Notes: generated from the letters alone by a model not told the origin. Counted from the stretch's first letter, positions 10,987 through 23,844 are shown. The stretch: DNA of 64,000 nucleotides from Linum tenue (GCA_946122785.1 CAMGYJ010000011.1:56098449-56162448), one strand, 5' to 3'. Numbers and translations are program-made.

Positions 10987-11492
10987 TGTTAGAGTGTGAT
11001 ATAAGATCCAGCAGAACCTTCTCCCAACAACTCGAGTTATTGGGAGCAACTGGTTCATGACATGGTATCAGAGCCTTCTGTGACCGAGAGGTCTTGTGTT
11101 CGATTCCCGGTGACCCCCATTTGTTAAGCACATGGTATTCTTGTCTTCAGACCAGTGCAAACTTCAAGCCCTTGTGAGTGGCTTTCGTTTGAGGGGGCGT
11201 GTTAGTGTTGTGGTATATAATCCACGATTGAACCTCTCCCAACAACTCGAGTTATTGGGATCAACTGGTTCATGACATGGTATCAGAGCCTCAAACCAAA
11301 AGGTCATGTGTTCGAATCTCCACGACCCCCAATATTAACCGTTGTCTTTCAAGCACATGGTATGGTGGGCCTGTGCAAACTTCAAGCCCATGGGTTGGCT
11401 TTCGTTTGAGGGGGCGTGTTAGAGTGTGATATAAGATCCAGCAGAACCTTCTCCCAACAACTCGAGTTATTGGGAGCAACTGGTTCATGACA
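10987..11492 (+). mobile_element. TRIM element with three LTRs (tandem two-unit form)
   Basis: Terminal-repeat retrotransposon in miniature, 506 bp, no coding capacity. Outer LTRs at 10987-11062 and 11417-11492 (76 bp, starting TGTTAGAGTGTG and ending CATGACA) look identical. A middle LTR at 11200-11277 (78 bp) is a clearly different variant (TGTTAGTGTTGTGG). Both the first and middle LTRs are followed by a PBS (TGGTATCAGAGCC at 11063-11075 and 11278-11290). Both the middle and last LTRs are preceded by a GAGGGGGCG polypurine tract. Target duplication GCATT flanks the whole (10982-10986, 11493-11497), so it integrated as one unit. It lies about 80 bp after the lipid-transfer protein stop codon, probably within its 3' UTR. 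Confidence 0.9.
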
Positions 11493-11777
11493 GCATTGTC
11501 CTTCTGATCTATCGTAGCTTTGTTGCATTTGATCTATCAAAATAATACCAAAATAATCCCGTGCATTTTCTCCTACCTTGATAAGCAATATCATTATGAA
11601 GAACTACTTCCCTATCTACAAGGAACAAATCTAGATTACTGCAGAATCTCTAACTTGCTTCAGCAGTATGAGTTGGTTCCCCTAACTAACAATTTACAGT
11701 GAGTGAGTCTATAGAAGTTAGCAAAGAATCCATATATGTGCAACTCTAAGGGCAGGTATTCTTGCCTCTCGGCATGT

Positions 11778-13012
11778 TCACTGAACTGAGCTTGGAGCTG
11801 AAGGTGGAACGGCTATGGCCCTAACAACCATACATTTGCAGAGTGGACAAAACGCCTTTAGCTTGAGCCATATATCCACACAGCTCGCATGGAACAAATG
11901 AGAACAAGGTAGCTCTTTCAGCTCGTCGTCATCTCGATAACTCGCCAAGCAAATGCAACAAGCCTGTTAAGGTTGGTGAGTGAAAAGACCAATCAATATA
12001 TGATTCAAAAGGATTATTTTAATCCAAAAGAACTTACAGCATCATCCCCTGAAAGATTTCGTTCCCTCTCGGTTCCTGCTCCCACAACTCCACCATCATG
12101 GGTTTCAGCTCGTCCGTCAAGTTCTCCACAAGAACTCCCCAATTTAAATTTGTAGATTGGGAGAGCCTCTATGGTTTCTGTAGGGGCTCCTGCAATCGGA
12201 CTCCGGAAACCCCCGCAGCAGCATACTACCATTGCCTGTAAAACAAAAGGCCCTACATACTTGACGTAGCTACAAACGATGAGTGCGACACAGTGGCTGC
12301 ACAAAATACCCAATATGAGGGATTAATTCTGATGATTTGGCTTAAACAGACAACCCACACAGGACAGGAGCATATGGACAGCTTCAGCAAGTTACTTGTA
12401 TAATCCAGGAGCTTGATTAGATGCATCTTCAGAGAAGACCCAGTAATTGCCAACCATGAACCACGATGCATAAAACAGCTCCAGTGCAAGCTTAAATTGG
12501 TCAATCATTCTACAGAGCCTGAAGATGCCATAACATATCGGTCAAGCAGGAAAACAATATACAACAAACTGGAGAACTAGTTGGAAGAAGGAAGAACCAA
12601 CGGCTTACCTAAGATGGGGAAGGAAGCAATGCCTGAAAGCCACTGGAACACTAGCTGTACACCCGATTATATAACCGACAATCCAAGCAAACAGTGGGTT
12701 CGATGGAGTTTCATGCCTCGACACGATCAATACAACGCTGGAGGCGATAATCAGGATAGCATTGTATGTTAGCTTGATAGAGACTATAAGTTTGTAGTAC
12801 GAGAGTGAAGATGATGAATGTGCAGCAGCAGTTGATGGGGCAGCAGGCGATGAGCAAGGTTGAGATGGCGCCTCGGCAGTTGGTGAACATTCATGGTTCG
12901 ACTCTAAACCATTTGAAGGATTAGCAGCAGCGGATACTGATTGAGTAACATTGCCATGTTCGGGTATCTGAACAATTATGTGATTTTCACGGCTCGCCTT
13001 CTCTCGTTCCAT
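11778..13012 (-). CDS. RING-H2 E3 ubiquitin ligase with membrane segments (At1g12760/At4g11680-like)
   Basis: Four minus-strand exons, 13012-12609, 12518-12396, 12296-12038 and 11963-11778, give 323 aa. After a Ser/Ala-rich N-terminus come hydrophobic segments (YNAILIIASSVVLIV; FAWIVGYIIGCTASVPVAF; further ones around FYASWFMVGNYWVF and CVALIVCSYVKYVGPFVL). The last exon encodes a RING-H2 finger: CCICLASY, then CSHLFHASCVDIWL and CPLC, with the C3H2C3 ligands visible. Members of this plant family are membrane RING proteins that transfer ubiquitin from an E2 to substrates. The target here cannot be inferred. Start chosen at the ATG giving MEREKASREN, just downstream of a long T/C-rich leader. 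The last exon was not an obvious long frame and was found from the RING motif. Function in general is secure; the orthologue is less so. Confidence 0.9.
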
Positions 13013-13977
13013 GGCAGGAATGAGCTCCCCTATGAAATGAAGGACCCAATTAGGAACAGAGTCATCAATCGTTCAACTGAAGCCAAGCATTTTCTCAACA
13101 ACCAAAGACCAAAAATTCCCTCCTGTCCTAGGAGAATCACAAATAACTCCTAGCCCTTTACCATCTATAGTAAATTACACACTGATTCTCGCAACATTTC
13201 AACTCTGGTCGCTTGGAACTACTGAACGAATTTGCAAAAGCAAATAAACCCTACCAAGATCATAAAAGAACGAAGCTTCCAACTGATAACAATCTCATTC
13301 CAAAAACAAATTCAAACCCATCGTTTAACCCAACCCCCGAGCTCCAACCAGCTAAAAAATTCTCACGATCATCTCAACAAAATCCCCCAAATCCATGAAA
13401 ACCCTCTAGCCACAGCTCAACCCAGTAAAAAACCTACCTACAAGCACAGCTCCGAAGGCCAGGAATGTCGCACGATGGAAGTAGGATGAAAAGAAAGCAA
13501 GCCCGCCACTTTCCCTTAAACAGTCTCAGCTGGGTTGTTTCTCGTATATGAATAGACGGGTGACTTTGGGGAACTTGCGAAGGAAATTGTCCCTTCCTTT
13601 CTTTTCCTATTCGCCGTAGAAGCCAACAGTCAGTAGAGTCGTCGCAGAGTAGGCTGAGTGGCTGTGGGGAGCAGTAACCAGTGAAGCAGTCAGAAATAGT
13701 TGGGGCGGGGGGAAGGTGAGGAATTTGGAAGAACCTGTGGAAAAGTACTGAAGGAGAGTGAAACAGAGAGCGACGGGGAAAGAGAGAGGTTTACTTAGCG
13801 CGCAAGGCCAATAAGGCCGCCTTTGTAAGTTTATCGATGAAGGTTGTCAAACCAAATTAAGTCATCAAGTCGGTCTAATTAATGGTTTGAAATTTAATGT
13901 TTGGATTGAGTTCAACCAATTCAAATCGGTTTTAATATAACATGTGAGAAAATCTCTAATAAGTAACATAAAATAAA
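13013..13977 (-). promoter_or_regulatory. 5' UTR and promoter region of the RING-H2 gene
   Basis: The minus-strand sequence directly upstream of the ATG is leader-like to about 13.5 kb. It is followed by GA/CT-rich sequence around 13740-13800 and then AT-rich spacer. Open frames on the plus strand (about 13213-13489) are low-complexity and not recognised. No clear TATA box was identified. Confidence 0.4.
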
Positions 13978-14755
13978 GGGTTAATACCTTATTTTGGCCC
14001 GAACTATGACCATATAATCAACTTTGGCCCGTGGTTTTAGAAATTAACATCCTGGCCTCAACTATGCATCATATAGACTCAATTGGCCCGACACATAGTT
14101 TGACCGTCAATTTGGACGGTCAACTCCATTGACCGTTAGTCAACACGCCATGTCATTGCCTAGTCAGTCTAAAAATCATTAAAAAATGCAAATTTCATAT
14201 TATTTTTCTAATTTTTCTTATTTATTATTAAATTAACCAAAAATAAATTATAAAAAACATAAAATAAATTTGATTTTTTATTTTTTGGATAATTTGAAAA
14301 ACGATACATTTTATAAATTAACCAAAAATTATCAAATTATTTTATATTTTTAAAACTTCCCACCAAAATATAATTTATATCATACTTTTTAAATTTATAA
14401 AATTTAATTTGATAATTTTTGGTTAATTTATAAAATTTATCATTTTCAAATATAAAAAAAATTATTTTATATTTTTAGAATTTTATTTTTTGGTTAATTG
14501 GAAAATGATAAATAATAGAAATTAGGAAAAAAAATTGAATTTAAATTTTTTTAATGATTTTTAGGCTGACTAGGCAATAACATGGCATGTTGACTAACGG
14601 TCAACGGAGTTGACCGTCCAAATTGACGGTCAAATTATGTGTCGGGCCAATTGAGTCTATATGTTGCATAGTTGAGGCCAGGATGTTAATTTCTGAAACC
14701 ACGGGCCAAAGTTGATTATATGGTAATAGTTCGGGCCAAAATAAGGTATTAACCC
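13978..14755. mobile_element. Non-autonomous Mutator-type (MULE) MITE with long inverted repeats
   Basis: Inverted repeats of roughly 220 bp begin GGGTTAATACC and end GGTATTAACCC. A 9-bp target duplication TAAAATAAA lies at 13969-13977 and 14756-14764, the Mutator signature. The centre is very AT-rich with nested partial palindromes and no reading frame. The arms contain the 'TTTGGCCCGAACTAT' and 'GACCGTTAGTCAAC' type sequences that are common in plant MULE-derived repeats. Confidence 0.9.
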
Positions 14756-14764
14756 TAAAATAAA

Positions 14765-17700
14765 TTATGCATATATTTTAAAACAATCTCACTAATTTAC
14801 ATTCATATATTATCAAATTATCTTTCCAGAAAAAATATTTATTACAAAACTATCAATACTCATCTTCAAATCTAATTTGGACTGGTCAGACCACCCGGTT
14901 TCCAATGGTTTATTCTACCTTTGACTGGATTAACCTGGTTGTGCAAAAAATCGTCCAACCAAAATGTATTCCAACAGTTTAGATGATCAATTTTGGTTGA
15001 ACCTGATTGAGCCGGTCAGCCGGATATAGGTTTGACATCCTTAGTATAGATTATAAAAATATAGATGACTTTCCTAATAATGCCGAGTGGTTTACGTCTT
15101 GTAAATGTACCATTAATTGTTTCGAATAGTTAGTGATAACTGATAAGGTATTATGTATTTAAATATCGTGATTTAACTATAATTCAGCCTTTTCATATCA
15201 CTAAAATAGCACGATGTCACATATATTTTAATTATATTATGTAGGAGTTGTCAACACCTTCGAACTTTCACTTGGACTTATGGGACACTAAACTCCAAAC
15301 AGTTTAGTGCCTGTTGTATGTAACAAAGTTTATAAACATTTTTTCTATGGATGGCTTGTAATTCTGGTAACTGTCATTTGTAAACTTGTACCAAAGGTTT
15401 GTCAAAAAAAACAAGTAAACAACCTCTAATTATGAACGACAAGGAGCATGTATCACCATACACGAATCACATCTCACACTTGATTTTGATGCCCCACTCT
15501 GCCATGCAATCGAATGTAAGTGTTTAACCTACGTTTTGTCCTGCAGACCTGCACAGAGCATGTTTGACTCGTTATACCATGGTTTTTCATTTGAGCATTG
15601 CAAACACACACACAATGGGGAAGGAATTTTACGTTGTGTGAGTTGGACAATTATGACTTTCAAAGTTACCCTCCACAATCACCACGAAAAAAGTCGAAAT
15701 GCACATATAATCGAAGCAATTCGACCATTTGTGTTGTGCATTGGTGGATTTTATTATTTTCAAAGTATACGTCTTCTCAATGGGCGAAAGGGTCACATAT
15801 AATCGAAGCAATTCAACCATTTGTGGTGTGTCTTGGTGGGTTTTACTGTTTTCAAAGTATACGTCTTCACATCGATGTGTGGACTTGGATTACTCGACCG
15901 GTTAAATCGATAAGTTTTTAGTTGAGCATGCGGGACAAGATCAACCGATTGGATAAAGACTACTTAAGCACTCATTCATTAAAATAAAATCGAAAAACAA
16001 CTTTTATAAACACGACATTGCTTGCTCTCACCTACACTAACATATATTTCCATGGACAAGGATCCAATTAATTTGCCTGCTGACGATTAGCCTTTATTTT
16101 CACTGCTCATGCGTGTTGTATGGGTCCGTTTAACAATTTCCATCTATGGGCCCGAATACGGGTTGACCCCAGAACTAGCTGCCAAGCCCACTGCGTGAAG
16201 CTAAGGTTCTGGTTTAATTGATCGCAGGCCCAAACATGTAATGGATGGCTACATGGTGTAATGGGCCTAATGGCTTCTTACATCGAACATGAATTCATTG
16301 TGATTAACGGGTTGTAGTGTGATGGTTGCTTAGTGCTTACATCGTCTATCGAACCATCAAGCATGAGATCGGTTCGGTCGTACCATTGTGCTAACCGGGG
16401 TTGAGTAATGGGTTTTGGTTGGATTGAACGGTCCAAAAGAAATAGTCCATGTCTACTAACTAAGATCTATACAACCTTTTTTGAATATTATAAATTGTGT
16501 AATTGACGTTGCCTCAAACGAATGTGTGTTGGGTTCTCCTATCGTAAGAAAGAAATATGGACAATTTAGATGAAAAAATCACCAATTTGATAAACTCGTT
16601 AAGAAAACAGAATCCAATGATAAATCCAAAGCATAACGGGGATTTGTGTAAAGCGTATATGAAGTTATGACCTCCAAAAACCGATAGTCCACTAAAATCA
16701 AAGTTTGTGATCAAATCCATTAAATTCCTCACCTATGAAGTCCACATTACATCATGTGTGCCGCGTTTCTTCTAGCTATGAGCAAGACAAGAAAACAAGT
16801 CATGTCATATATAATATAATGACTTTTCAGAGTTCCACTATCACAATTTAATTACTTAAAAGTGGAATTCCTAAGACATGCAGACAACTCATTAATTATA
16901 TGCACATATAATTATATATTGGGAATTGGGATGAGCTTATTGTTTTGTGTGATAGATCAAATATGTATTTAGTTGATCATATTAAGTAACTTCTGATCAA
17001 TGAAATTCATACAAGTTGATGTAAAAAAAAAACTTGGAGAAGGTTTTGCCTCAATTAGTTTGTCTTCCCCACACAAAGCTTAGCTATGTTACGTGCATGA
17101 TCATGATTATTGTCCCAAATTTCAGTCGTCATTATTGCATATATTTATATGGGTAGTTGTCGGTATTTAATTTGTTAAATTAGTTGGACGTGATTGTCAA
17201 AATTTAATTCCTTCGTGAGCCCTTCTCGGAAGTATCATATCCTCATTCAATCTATATCTTTTAATCGGTCGAAACATGGATTTAGTAGATTCACAGAACA
17301 ACAGAAAGAATTAGATTTTACTAAGTCATGATGAATTACCTGCATTTAGCAGCAGAGTTCAGTTGCTCATTCATATATATAACATTACTATATAGTAACA
17401 AAAATAAAAGTTCTAATTTGTTGGAAGAGAATTTGTTCGTCATTCCATCATTACTCTCTGGTTAGGGGTTACTAACTGCATGGCATATTTCTCTGGTGAA
17501 ACAACAAGTTTGTTCCATCTGTGGAAAAAAAAACTTGTAACTTAAGTTAAAACAAAACAGTATAAATAAATTAAAAAAAGTATGAAAATTAAAAAATGTT
17601 TTAGTCTAAACCCTTAGATCCCCATTCAAAATCAAATGACCAATTCTGATTACACATTTGTGCATAACAAGAGTTGTGCATCCTATCTTGGACCCTTATA

Positions 17701-18839
17701 TTTCCTTACGTGTGATATGACATATCTCGTTGATTCTTTATTGTTCAATAAATATAATTTGAAGATTGATATTTTTGTACCAATCGACATTTTTTATTCT
17801 TATATTTTATAAAAATTTGTTGCATTCAGACATAGCCTACGCATATTTGAATCTGAACTATAAAGTGTAAACTCATCTAAAGAATGAATTTCTTGATATA
17901 TCAAAATATCGCCTAACAACCTAAGAATCAAGTTGTCACTAAAATCCTTAGGAACGGTGAGAAGAGTAATCTTAAACGATGCTGATGACTTGGACGAGGT
18001 AAATTTAACTTATTGAAAATAGTGTTTCACAATTGAAAATATTACCATTTAAATCTTTTCCTTAGGGTTTCGTGCACTTGATGATGGAAAATAATGACAC
18101 TTTGAGGAAAAAAAAAAGAGATTGTTTATGATGGAGGCATAAATTTCAATGATGCAGAGTAATAACGAATCTCCTATAATATTCATGGTTGGGATGAATA
18201 AATTATACTAAGTGAAATTACGTTTGAACTATGAATTTTTCAATAGCTTGATAGTATGGACTCTTTTCTGTTACCAAATAAAACGTCATTGCATAAAAAA
18301 GTTGTGATTGTTGTGCCGTTGATGAAATGCATCCGATCAATGGATCAACCCGTATTTTGGTTTTCTTTTGTACCATATGAAAAATTTCGCTTATTTTGTA
18401 TTGTTCGAGAAATAGAATTTGAAAATTGCTATTTTCTCATCAATTTAGATATTTTTTTTTATTCTTATAATTGATATAAAGACATTTTTTATGAATAGAT
18501 ATATTATTTTTGTAACATGTTATCTTGAGCTCAAACAACAAAAGTTAATGTGGAATGGAACACTGGCCCTAGAATGGGTGTGAGCAGCAGAACAGAACAT
18601 TGGGCCTAATTATTGTCCTTTTAAATTTAAGAATATCGTAAGCCCAATTTTGTGAACCTAAAAAGCCCAACTAGTAATCAATTACCCAATTACGTGTGAT
18701 ACAAGCTGGTCGACTTGGTCAAAGTCGGTTTGTTGAGACGCGTCTAATTTGACACGTATACACGTATTACTTACGCTACACGGGTAAGTCGGCACATGTA
18801 ACCGACTCTCCAACGCTATAAGTTTCCATTGCTGTACTT
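14765..18839. other. AT-rich intergenic region
   Basis: No gene recognised. A degraded 'ccaaccggttt' type repeat lies near 14870-15030 and a small tandem repeat near 15690-15870. Two AT-rich stretches (about 17720-17820 and 18380-18480) resemble each other over roughly 90 bp, a diverged duplication. The rest is unremarkable. Confidence 0.4.
15690..15880. repeat. Short tandem repeat, period about 100 bp, two copies
   Basis: The block containing 'ATAATCGAAGCAATTC', '..CCATTTGTG', 'TTTCAAAGTATACGTCTTC' recurs about 100 bp later with several substitutions. A third, weaker copy may precede it near 15600-15690. Confidence 0.7.
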
Positions 18840-18912
18840 AACCAGACTCTCATTGTCGAACCTCTCATCTACAGCTTCCTGAGCTTCTCCTCCTGTTAGA
18901 GGCGCGACCGAA

Positions 18913-19062
18913 ATGAGATTTTGCCGCAAAAGGGACCGCCGGCGGGTTGCTTCCTTGGAATCGTTTTTAGCGGCGAGTAGAGAGTGGCGATGCCTCTCTG
19001 GCCCTGAGACCGTGTCTCCTCTCGATCGGTGTTGGTATTTTGCAGCGGATGTCCGACGGTAG
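18913..19062 (+). CDS. Possible short ORF (49 aa) in a leader-like region
   Basis: ATG at 18913 opens a 49-codon frame (MRFCRKRDRRRVASLESFL...) ending TAG at 19060-19062. It is Arg-rich at its start and unrecognised. The local GC-rich composition resembles a plant first exon or 5' leader, and a donor-like GTGAGG follows at about 19080. It may be an upstream ORF or chance. Confidence 0.2.
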   Translation: MRFCRKRDRRRVASLESFLAASREWRCLSGPETVSPLDRCWYFAADVRR

Positions 19063-20029
19063 GGTTTCGTGGTGTTTATCGGTGAGGGAATCGTTATACT
19101 CTTTCTTCTTCTAATTGCTCCTCGTCTTTGCTCTTCTACCGCATATGCTTATCTAGATTTTTGCGAAGCCCAATTCTGTCGCTTGATGCAAAGTTTGGTT
19201 TGATATCGTTGAAACCAGTTACGTGGTAAAAGGATGTGCTAAATCTGCAATTTAGTTGCTTCGTGAGCCCTAATTCCGACGGTTTTAAGATGCACGAGTT
19301 GTGGCTCCATATTTTTTCTTATGGTACAGAAATTGTGGGTGATCCATTCAGGGAATCTGCAAAAGTTGATGGGAACGCGGGTAGTTGGTGGTGCGATTTT
19401 CATATACGGTCTGTTGGTTGGTTTCTTTGACACTAACAAAGTCGGTGGTTAGGGGTTTTCTATTGATCAGGCCAGTTAGGGTTTGAGTGCAACCATGATC
19501 GTGTGCTCGTTAAAGATACAACCTTGCGAGTCTTTTGCGTATACATTTACGTCGAGAAGGTCAAGTGTTTTCATGAATATCATATATTACATGAATGGGG
19601 GTGGCCCATTTTGTATTTTGTCGCTTGGTGGTGAAATCCTTTCAGTGGTATAACTCCTTATGTCCCTTCTCTGTCGCCTAGAATTTTTTTATTCGGATGG
19701 AAAATCTCAGAGTTGCGCCTTAATTTGCTTATGAACGCACTAGTTGTGATAACTATATTTTGATGTACTAGCCTAATACCTGATATTGTTGTTGGTTGAT
19801 GATGCCTGATTATGTCTATTTGGTTGTTTTTGTTGCCACCTGGTTGTCCTATATTTCTGTACAAATTAAATTGTTTCGTTCAAGTTCTGCCAATTGTAAT
19901 CGATTAAGTGAATCTGAACTCTGCAATGTTCATTAAATCAGTGGCCGCCTCGTGTTCTGTTGTAGTCTGGTGACCCACAAATATCTGTTGCCTTCTTGGT
20001 CTAAGTTGAAGCGATGGTTTAGCGACTAT

Positions 20030-21060
20030 AGTTACCTTTCTGCTCTATCCTTTTCTGAATGGAGTCCTAGATGGGAGCTTTGGAATAGTTAATAGAAACC
20101 AAGTACATGCATGGATTGGAGGCCATGTTTGAGGAAAGAAAGTTGTTCTGAAAGTTGTGTCCCTTTTTCCCTATAATTGAAGCTGTCCCTAACTATTCCA
20201 GCTGCCCATCTGCTCTATCCTATTCAGTGATTGCCTTAACTAGAGTCCTAGATGGGAACTTTGGAATGATTAAATATTGATGAGAAAATACATGGATTGG
20301 TGGCCATGTTTGAGTAACAATGTTGTATGTCCGAAATGCCATCAATTATTTAATCATTCCAGTTGCTCTTCTGCTCTATCCTGTGAAGACCAAGTCTTAT
20401 ATAGATTCATGCAAGGTGCCTTTGGATTTAGTGATTCCAACTGAATATACATGCATGGATTGGAGGCCATGTTTGAGAAAGAAATTTGGTCCGAAAGTTG
20501 TGTCCCATTGTTTCTTTAATTGAAGTTGTCCCTAACCATTCCAGCTGCCTATATGCTATATGTGGTTGCCTTAACTAGAGTCCTAGATGGAAACTTTGGA
20601 GTGATTAAATATTGACTGAGAAACTACATGGATTGGTGGCCATGTTTGAGTAACAATGTTGTATGTCCGAAATGGCAGCGGTTATTTAACCATTCTAGTT
20701 GCCTTCTGCTCTGTCCTGTGAAGACCACGTCTTATATAGAGTCCTAGAATGTATCTTTGGAGTTAGTGATTCGAACTGAATATACATGGGTTGTTTGCTC
20801 TTAAGTATTGTGTCCCTTTGCTCTATCTTGTGAAGAAAAAGGTCACAAATTGTGTCTTAGAAAGGGTACTTTGGAGTGATTGATACTAACTGAGATATAC
20901 ATGGACTGGTGGTCATGTTGTTGCTCCAAATCTTTTGTCCCTTTGCGTGTTATTATGAGATAATCACGATTGTTTGTTGACTGAAAAGAACTAATAGGAA
21001 TCCTAGAGGAGGGGCCTTATCAATGATTACTGTGAAAATATTGTCCATTATGTCAGGTTG
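20030..21060. repeat. Alternating tandem repeat array (two monomer types)
   Basis: Diverged units of about 150-190 bp each contain AGAGTCCTAGATGG.AACTTTGGA and CATGGATTGG.GGCCATGTTTGAG. Starting points for the 'GTCCTAGA' core are near 20067, 20246, 20578 and 20740, with weaker ones near 20405, 20855 and 21000. Units of type A (GTTTGAG followed by AAAGAAA..GTTG, TTGTGTCCC, AATTGAAG.TGTCCCTAAC) alternate with type B (GTTTGAGTAACAATGTTGTATGTCCGAAATG). The A-B pair is therefore the larger repeat, about 330 bp. Confidence 0.75.
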
Positions 21061-23844
21061 CGTGTTGTTGTCCTGCATATCTTCTGCTGGATTATTCAGT
21101 TGTTAATCTTCCCAAGTCTGACACGGAATTACAGCTGGAACGTGCCCGAGTCATGGAAGAGTTGGCGCTACTGCATTTGTCCGAGTTGGCCTTGATAAGG
21201 AGACTACCTACCCTGCCAAATCTGGTGAACTAGTGCTCTTGCCCTTTTCTTTTGCTTTTTAAATGCATTATTGAAGTGAAGAAGTCTTTAGAATCTTCAA
21301 ACATTATGCTGCAGACAGTCCATGGAGAGTAATTTGATGTTGCTACTAATAGAAAATGTCCACATCCAAGAGTAGTTTATGAGTGAATCAACGTCTTAAA
21401 ATTACAGTTATGAGGTTTCCCAAGATTCCATCAACTATGGAGTTCTCAAAGGTTGATTTTGGTACGAATCACTTTTTGGTTGTTGTTGTGCATATCCCTC
21501 TTTTGAGAGTTGATAGCTGGAACCTCATGCGTATACGTATGAGATTTCCCTAGGGTAAAACAAGGTGTTTATGGTTTGTTTTCAAACATATTATTTGCAG
21601 CTACTGCATTGAACTAAAGGTTGCATGTATCTGCATGACTTCCTTTTTGAACTTGCAATTTAACTTGTGATTGTAAATGCAAGTCATTACTGGAAGATCT
21701 TGGAAGGGTGACTTCACTAATGTCTGCTTAAAGATAATGGCTGTGACAAGCGAGCAAAGTTTAAATTAGGTCTCAAAAGTAAAAGCTTGCTTAATCTGGT
21801 TGTTCTTTTGCCTTTTTGACACACATTAGTTGGAACTCTGTTGGTTTAAATTAATAATGGGTCTTTTCTTTGGGATTCAGTGTTGCATTAAATTATTAAT
21901 AGGAAGGCTCAGAAGAGGAGCTTAGTTTACTCATTTTCTCACTTGAAGCTTTGTATTGTGACCGGGTCCTAGACAAAAATTAAGCCAGTCTTGGCTCTCC
22001 TTCAGAATCAGGGGACATTATGAGAATGCTTAAGTGGAAGTAAAAGGTACTGGACTAGGATGTTCCTTTGTATTACCACCATGAGGCTTTCGTTGGGATT
22101 CATTGTTCCTTCTGTAGTTGCAAATTGTGCATGTTGATTGGGTGACAGAAATCATCTTATTCAATACTGGATTTTGAACAGTAAATCTCTAAGAATGGTC
22201 CTGGCAAAGGAAGAGGGTTCACTGGTTAACTATTTTCCAATTTCAAACATAAGAAGAATGTAAGCTTGCTGTAATTTGGTTCCTGTCATGAACGTTTGTA
22301 TCTTATACTCTCAGAAATCAGTTTTTGGGAGGAAATCTATCTTCTCATGACTTGATAGAAAGATATTAGTCATTTACTTCATCTGTCGATCCAATATCAT
22401 TTCGTTGATATCTGGAGACTAGAAACTTGGAAAGGGTTGTGGATAGAATTCCTTACTTAATAATGCAAGCTAGAAGTTATATGCTAGGGAGAGATTGTTC
22501 TTTTGGTTGTACTTGTGTGTTCCAAACAGAATGCAGGTTCGCAAAGTTCCTATCCTAGACGGGTCGATTGGTTTCTCCTGTAACCATTATGCTGGATTTG
22601 TACTTGCATATTGTTTTGACATCATTGAAGCGACGCGTCTTGCTTTCAGGTCATTTCTGGTCAAGCATTCAAACCTTCAAAAGATATTTGCTTGCTGCTG
22701 GATTCTCACCTGGCGACACTTAAAAGAGGGGTCCTAGAAGCAATCCTACTTAAATTGTTCGGTTTGGCTTGGTTGAAACGTGCAAGTTCATTACAATTTA
22801 CAAGTCTTGAGGTGGAGCTAGAAATTCTATTTGTCCAAGTGATATGATGCTGAGCATCCTGTTTTTGCAAGTTGGAAGGAAGATTCTTACAGAGCAATAC
22901 TGTTTTCTGTCCTTCACGATTTATCTGCAGCACCATCTGTTTCTTGAACTCACGACTCAATGAGAGCATGTTTTGGAAGGTGTGGATAACCCTACCTCTG
23001 ATAAGTTTTGTTTCTTTGTGAGATTCTTGCGTACTTCAGGATGTCGATTCTTCTATCCTACTCTTGTTGTTCATTTATTATTTCCTTAGAACTATTGAAA
23101 GTACATATGGAATCCTAGCCGTGACATAGTGCTGGAAGTGTAAACCTTGGAGTTGAGAGATTATTAATGAGCTTATACATCTTCATGCATTCTATAAGCT
23201 GAACCAGAAGTTGTACTGGGGCAATGCGGTGCGCTACTGTCTTCATTTTGTAATGAAATTTGATTCATTCCTCAGTTATATTATGCGATAAAGGAATGTC
23301 CTCTGGTGTTCATAATGTGACTGTGAACATGAAAGCTGATGTTGGATCTTTGACTGACCAAAGCCATTACCTTTCATCCGGTCTTGTGTTGGTAGAACTC
23401 AAGGAATACAGATTCTTATTACATCTTACCACTATTTATTTCTGATAGATACCTCTTTCAATCGACCTGTTATTGTTGTTGGTTTTCTTCTGCTCTCAAA
23501 CCCAACAAAGGATGAACCTTCATGTGGTTCGACGAAGGATGCAATGCAATGCAATGTCCTAAATTATTATACCTTCACGATTGAATGTCTATGAATGATC
23601 TGCCCAGTTCTGTTCTGTTCTATTTTGGCTTCCGTCACTGAAGTTCTGAAGCGATGGATGATGAACCTTTCTCCTCACCGCCGGAGTGTTTCCGTCAAAG
23701 TAAAAGCTTGTAAGTCCGGCATCTCTCTCTGGAGATAAAAATCAATAAGCAGAATCCAATTCTGACTCACCCTTGTTTGATGTTAGCTTCCTCGACGAAG
23801 ACTTTGGCTGACACAAGTACTAATTTTATTTCAGAATTGAAGTA

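Larger units (their letters stand above)
18840..23800 (+). other. Transcript-like non-coding stretch upstream of the broken resistance gene
   Basis: From about 18840 the sequence turns GC-richer and leader-like, with GTGAGG possible donor near 19080. It continues for nearly 5 kb with T-rich, intron-like composition and no long frame on either strand. It contains the alternating repeat array at 20.0-21.1 kb. A long-intron 5' region of the TIR-NBS-LRR gene or a non-coding transcript are both possible. I see no direct proof of transcription. Confidence 0.3.

Noticed and set aside
11063..11120. tRNA-like GTTCGATTCCC sequence downstream of the TRIM primer site
   Set aside because: Only the T-arm-like part is present; there is no acceptor stem, D-arm or anticodon arm, so it is not a tRNA gene. 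It is kept as a note on primer-site extension.
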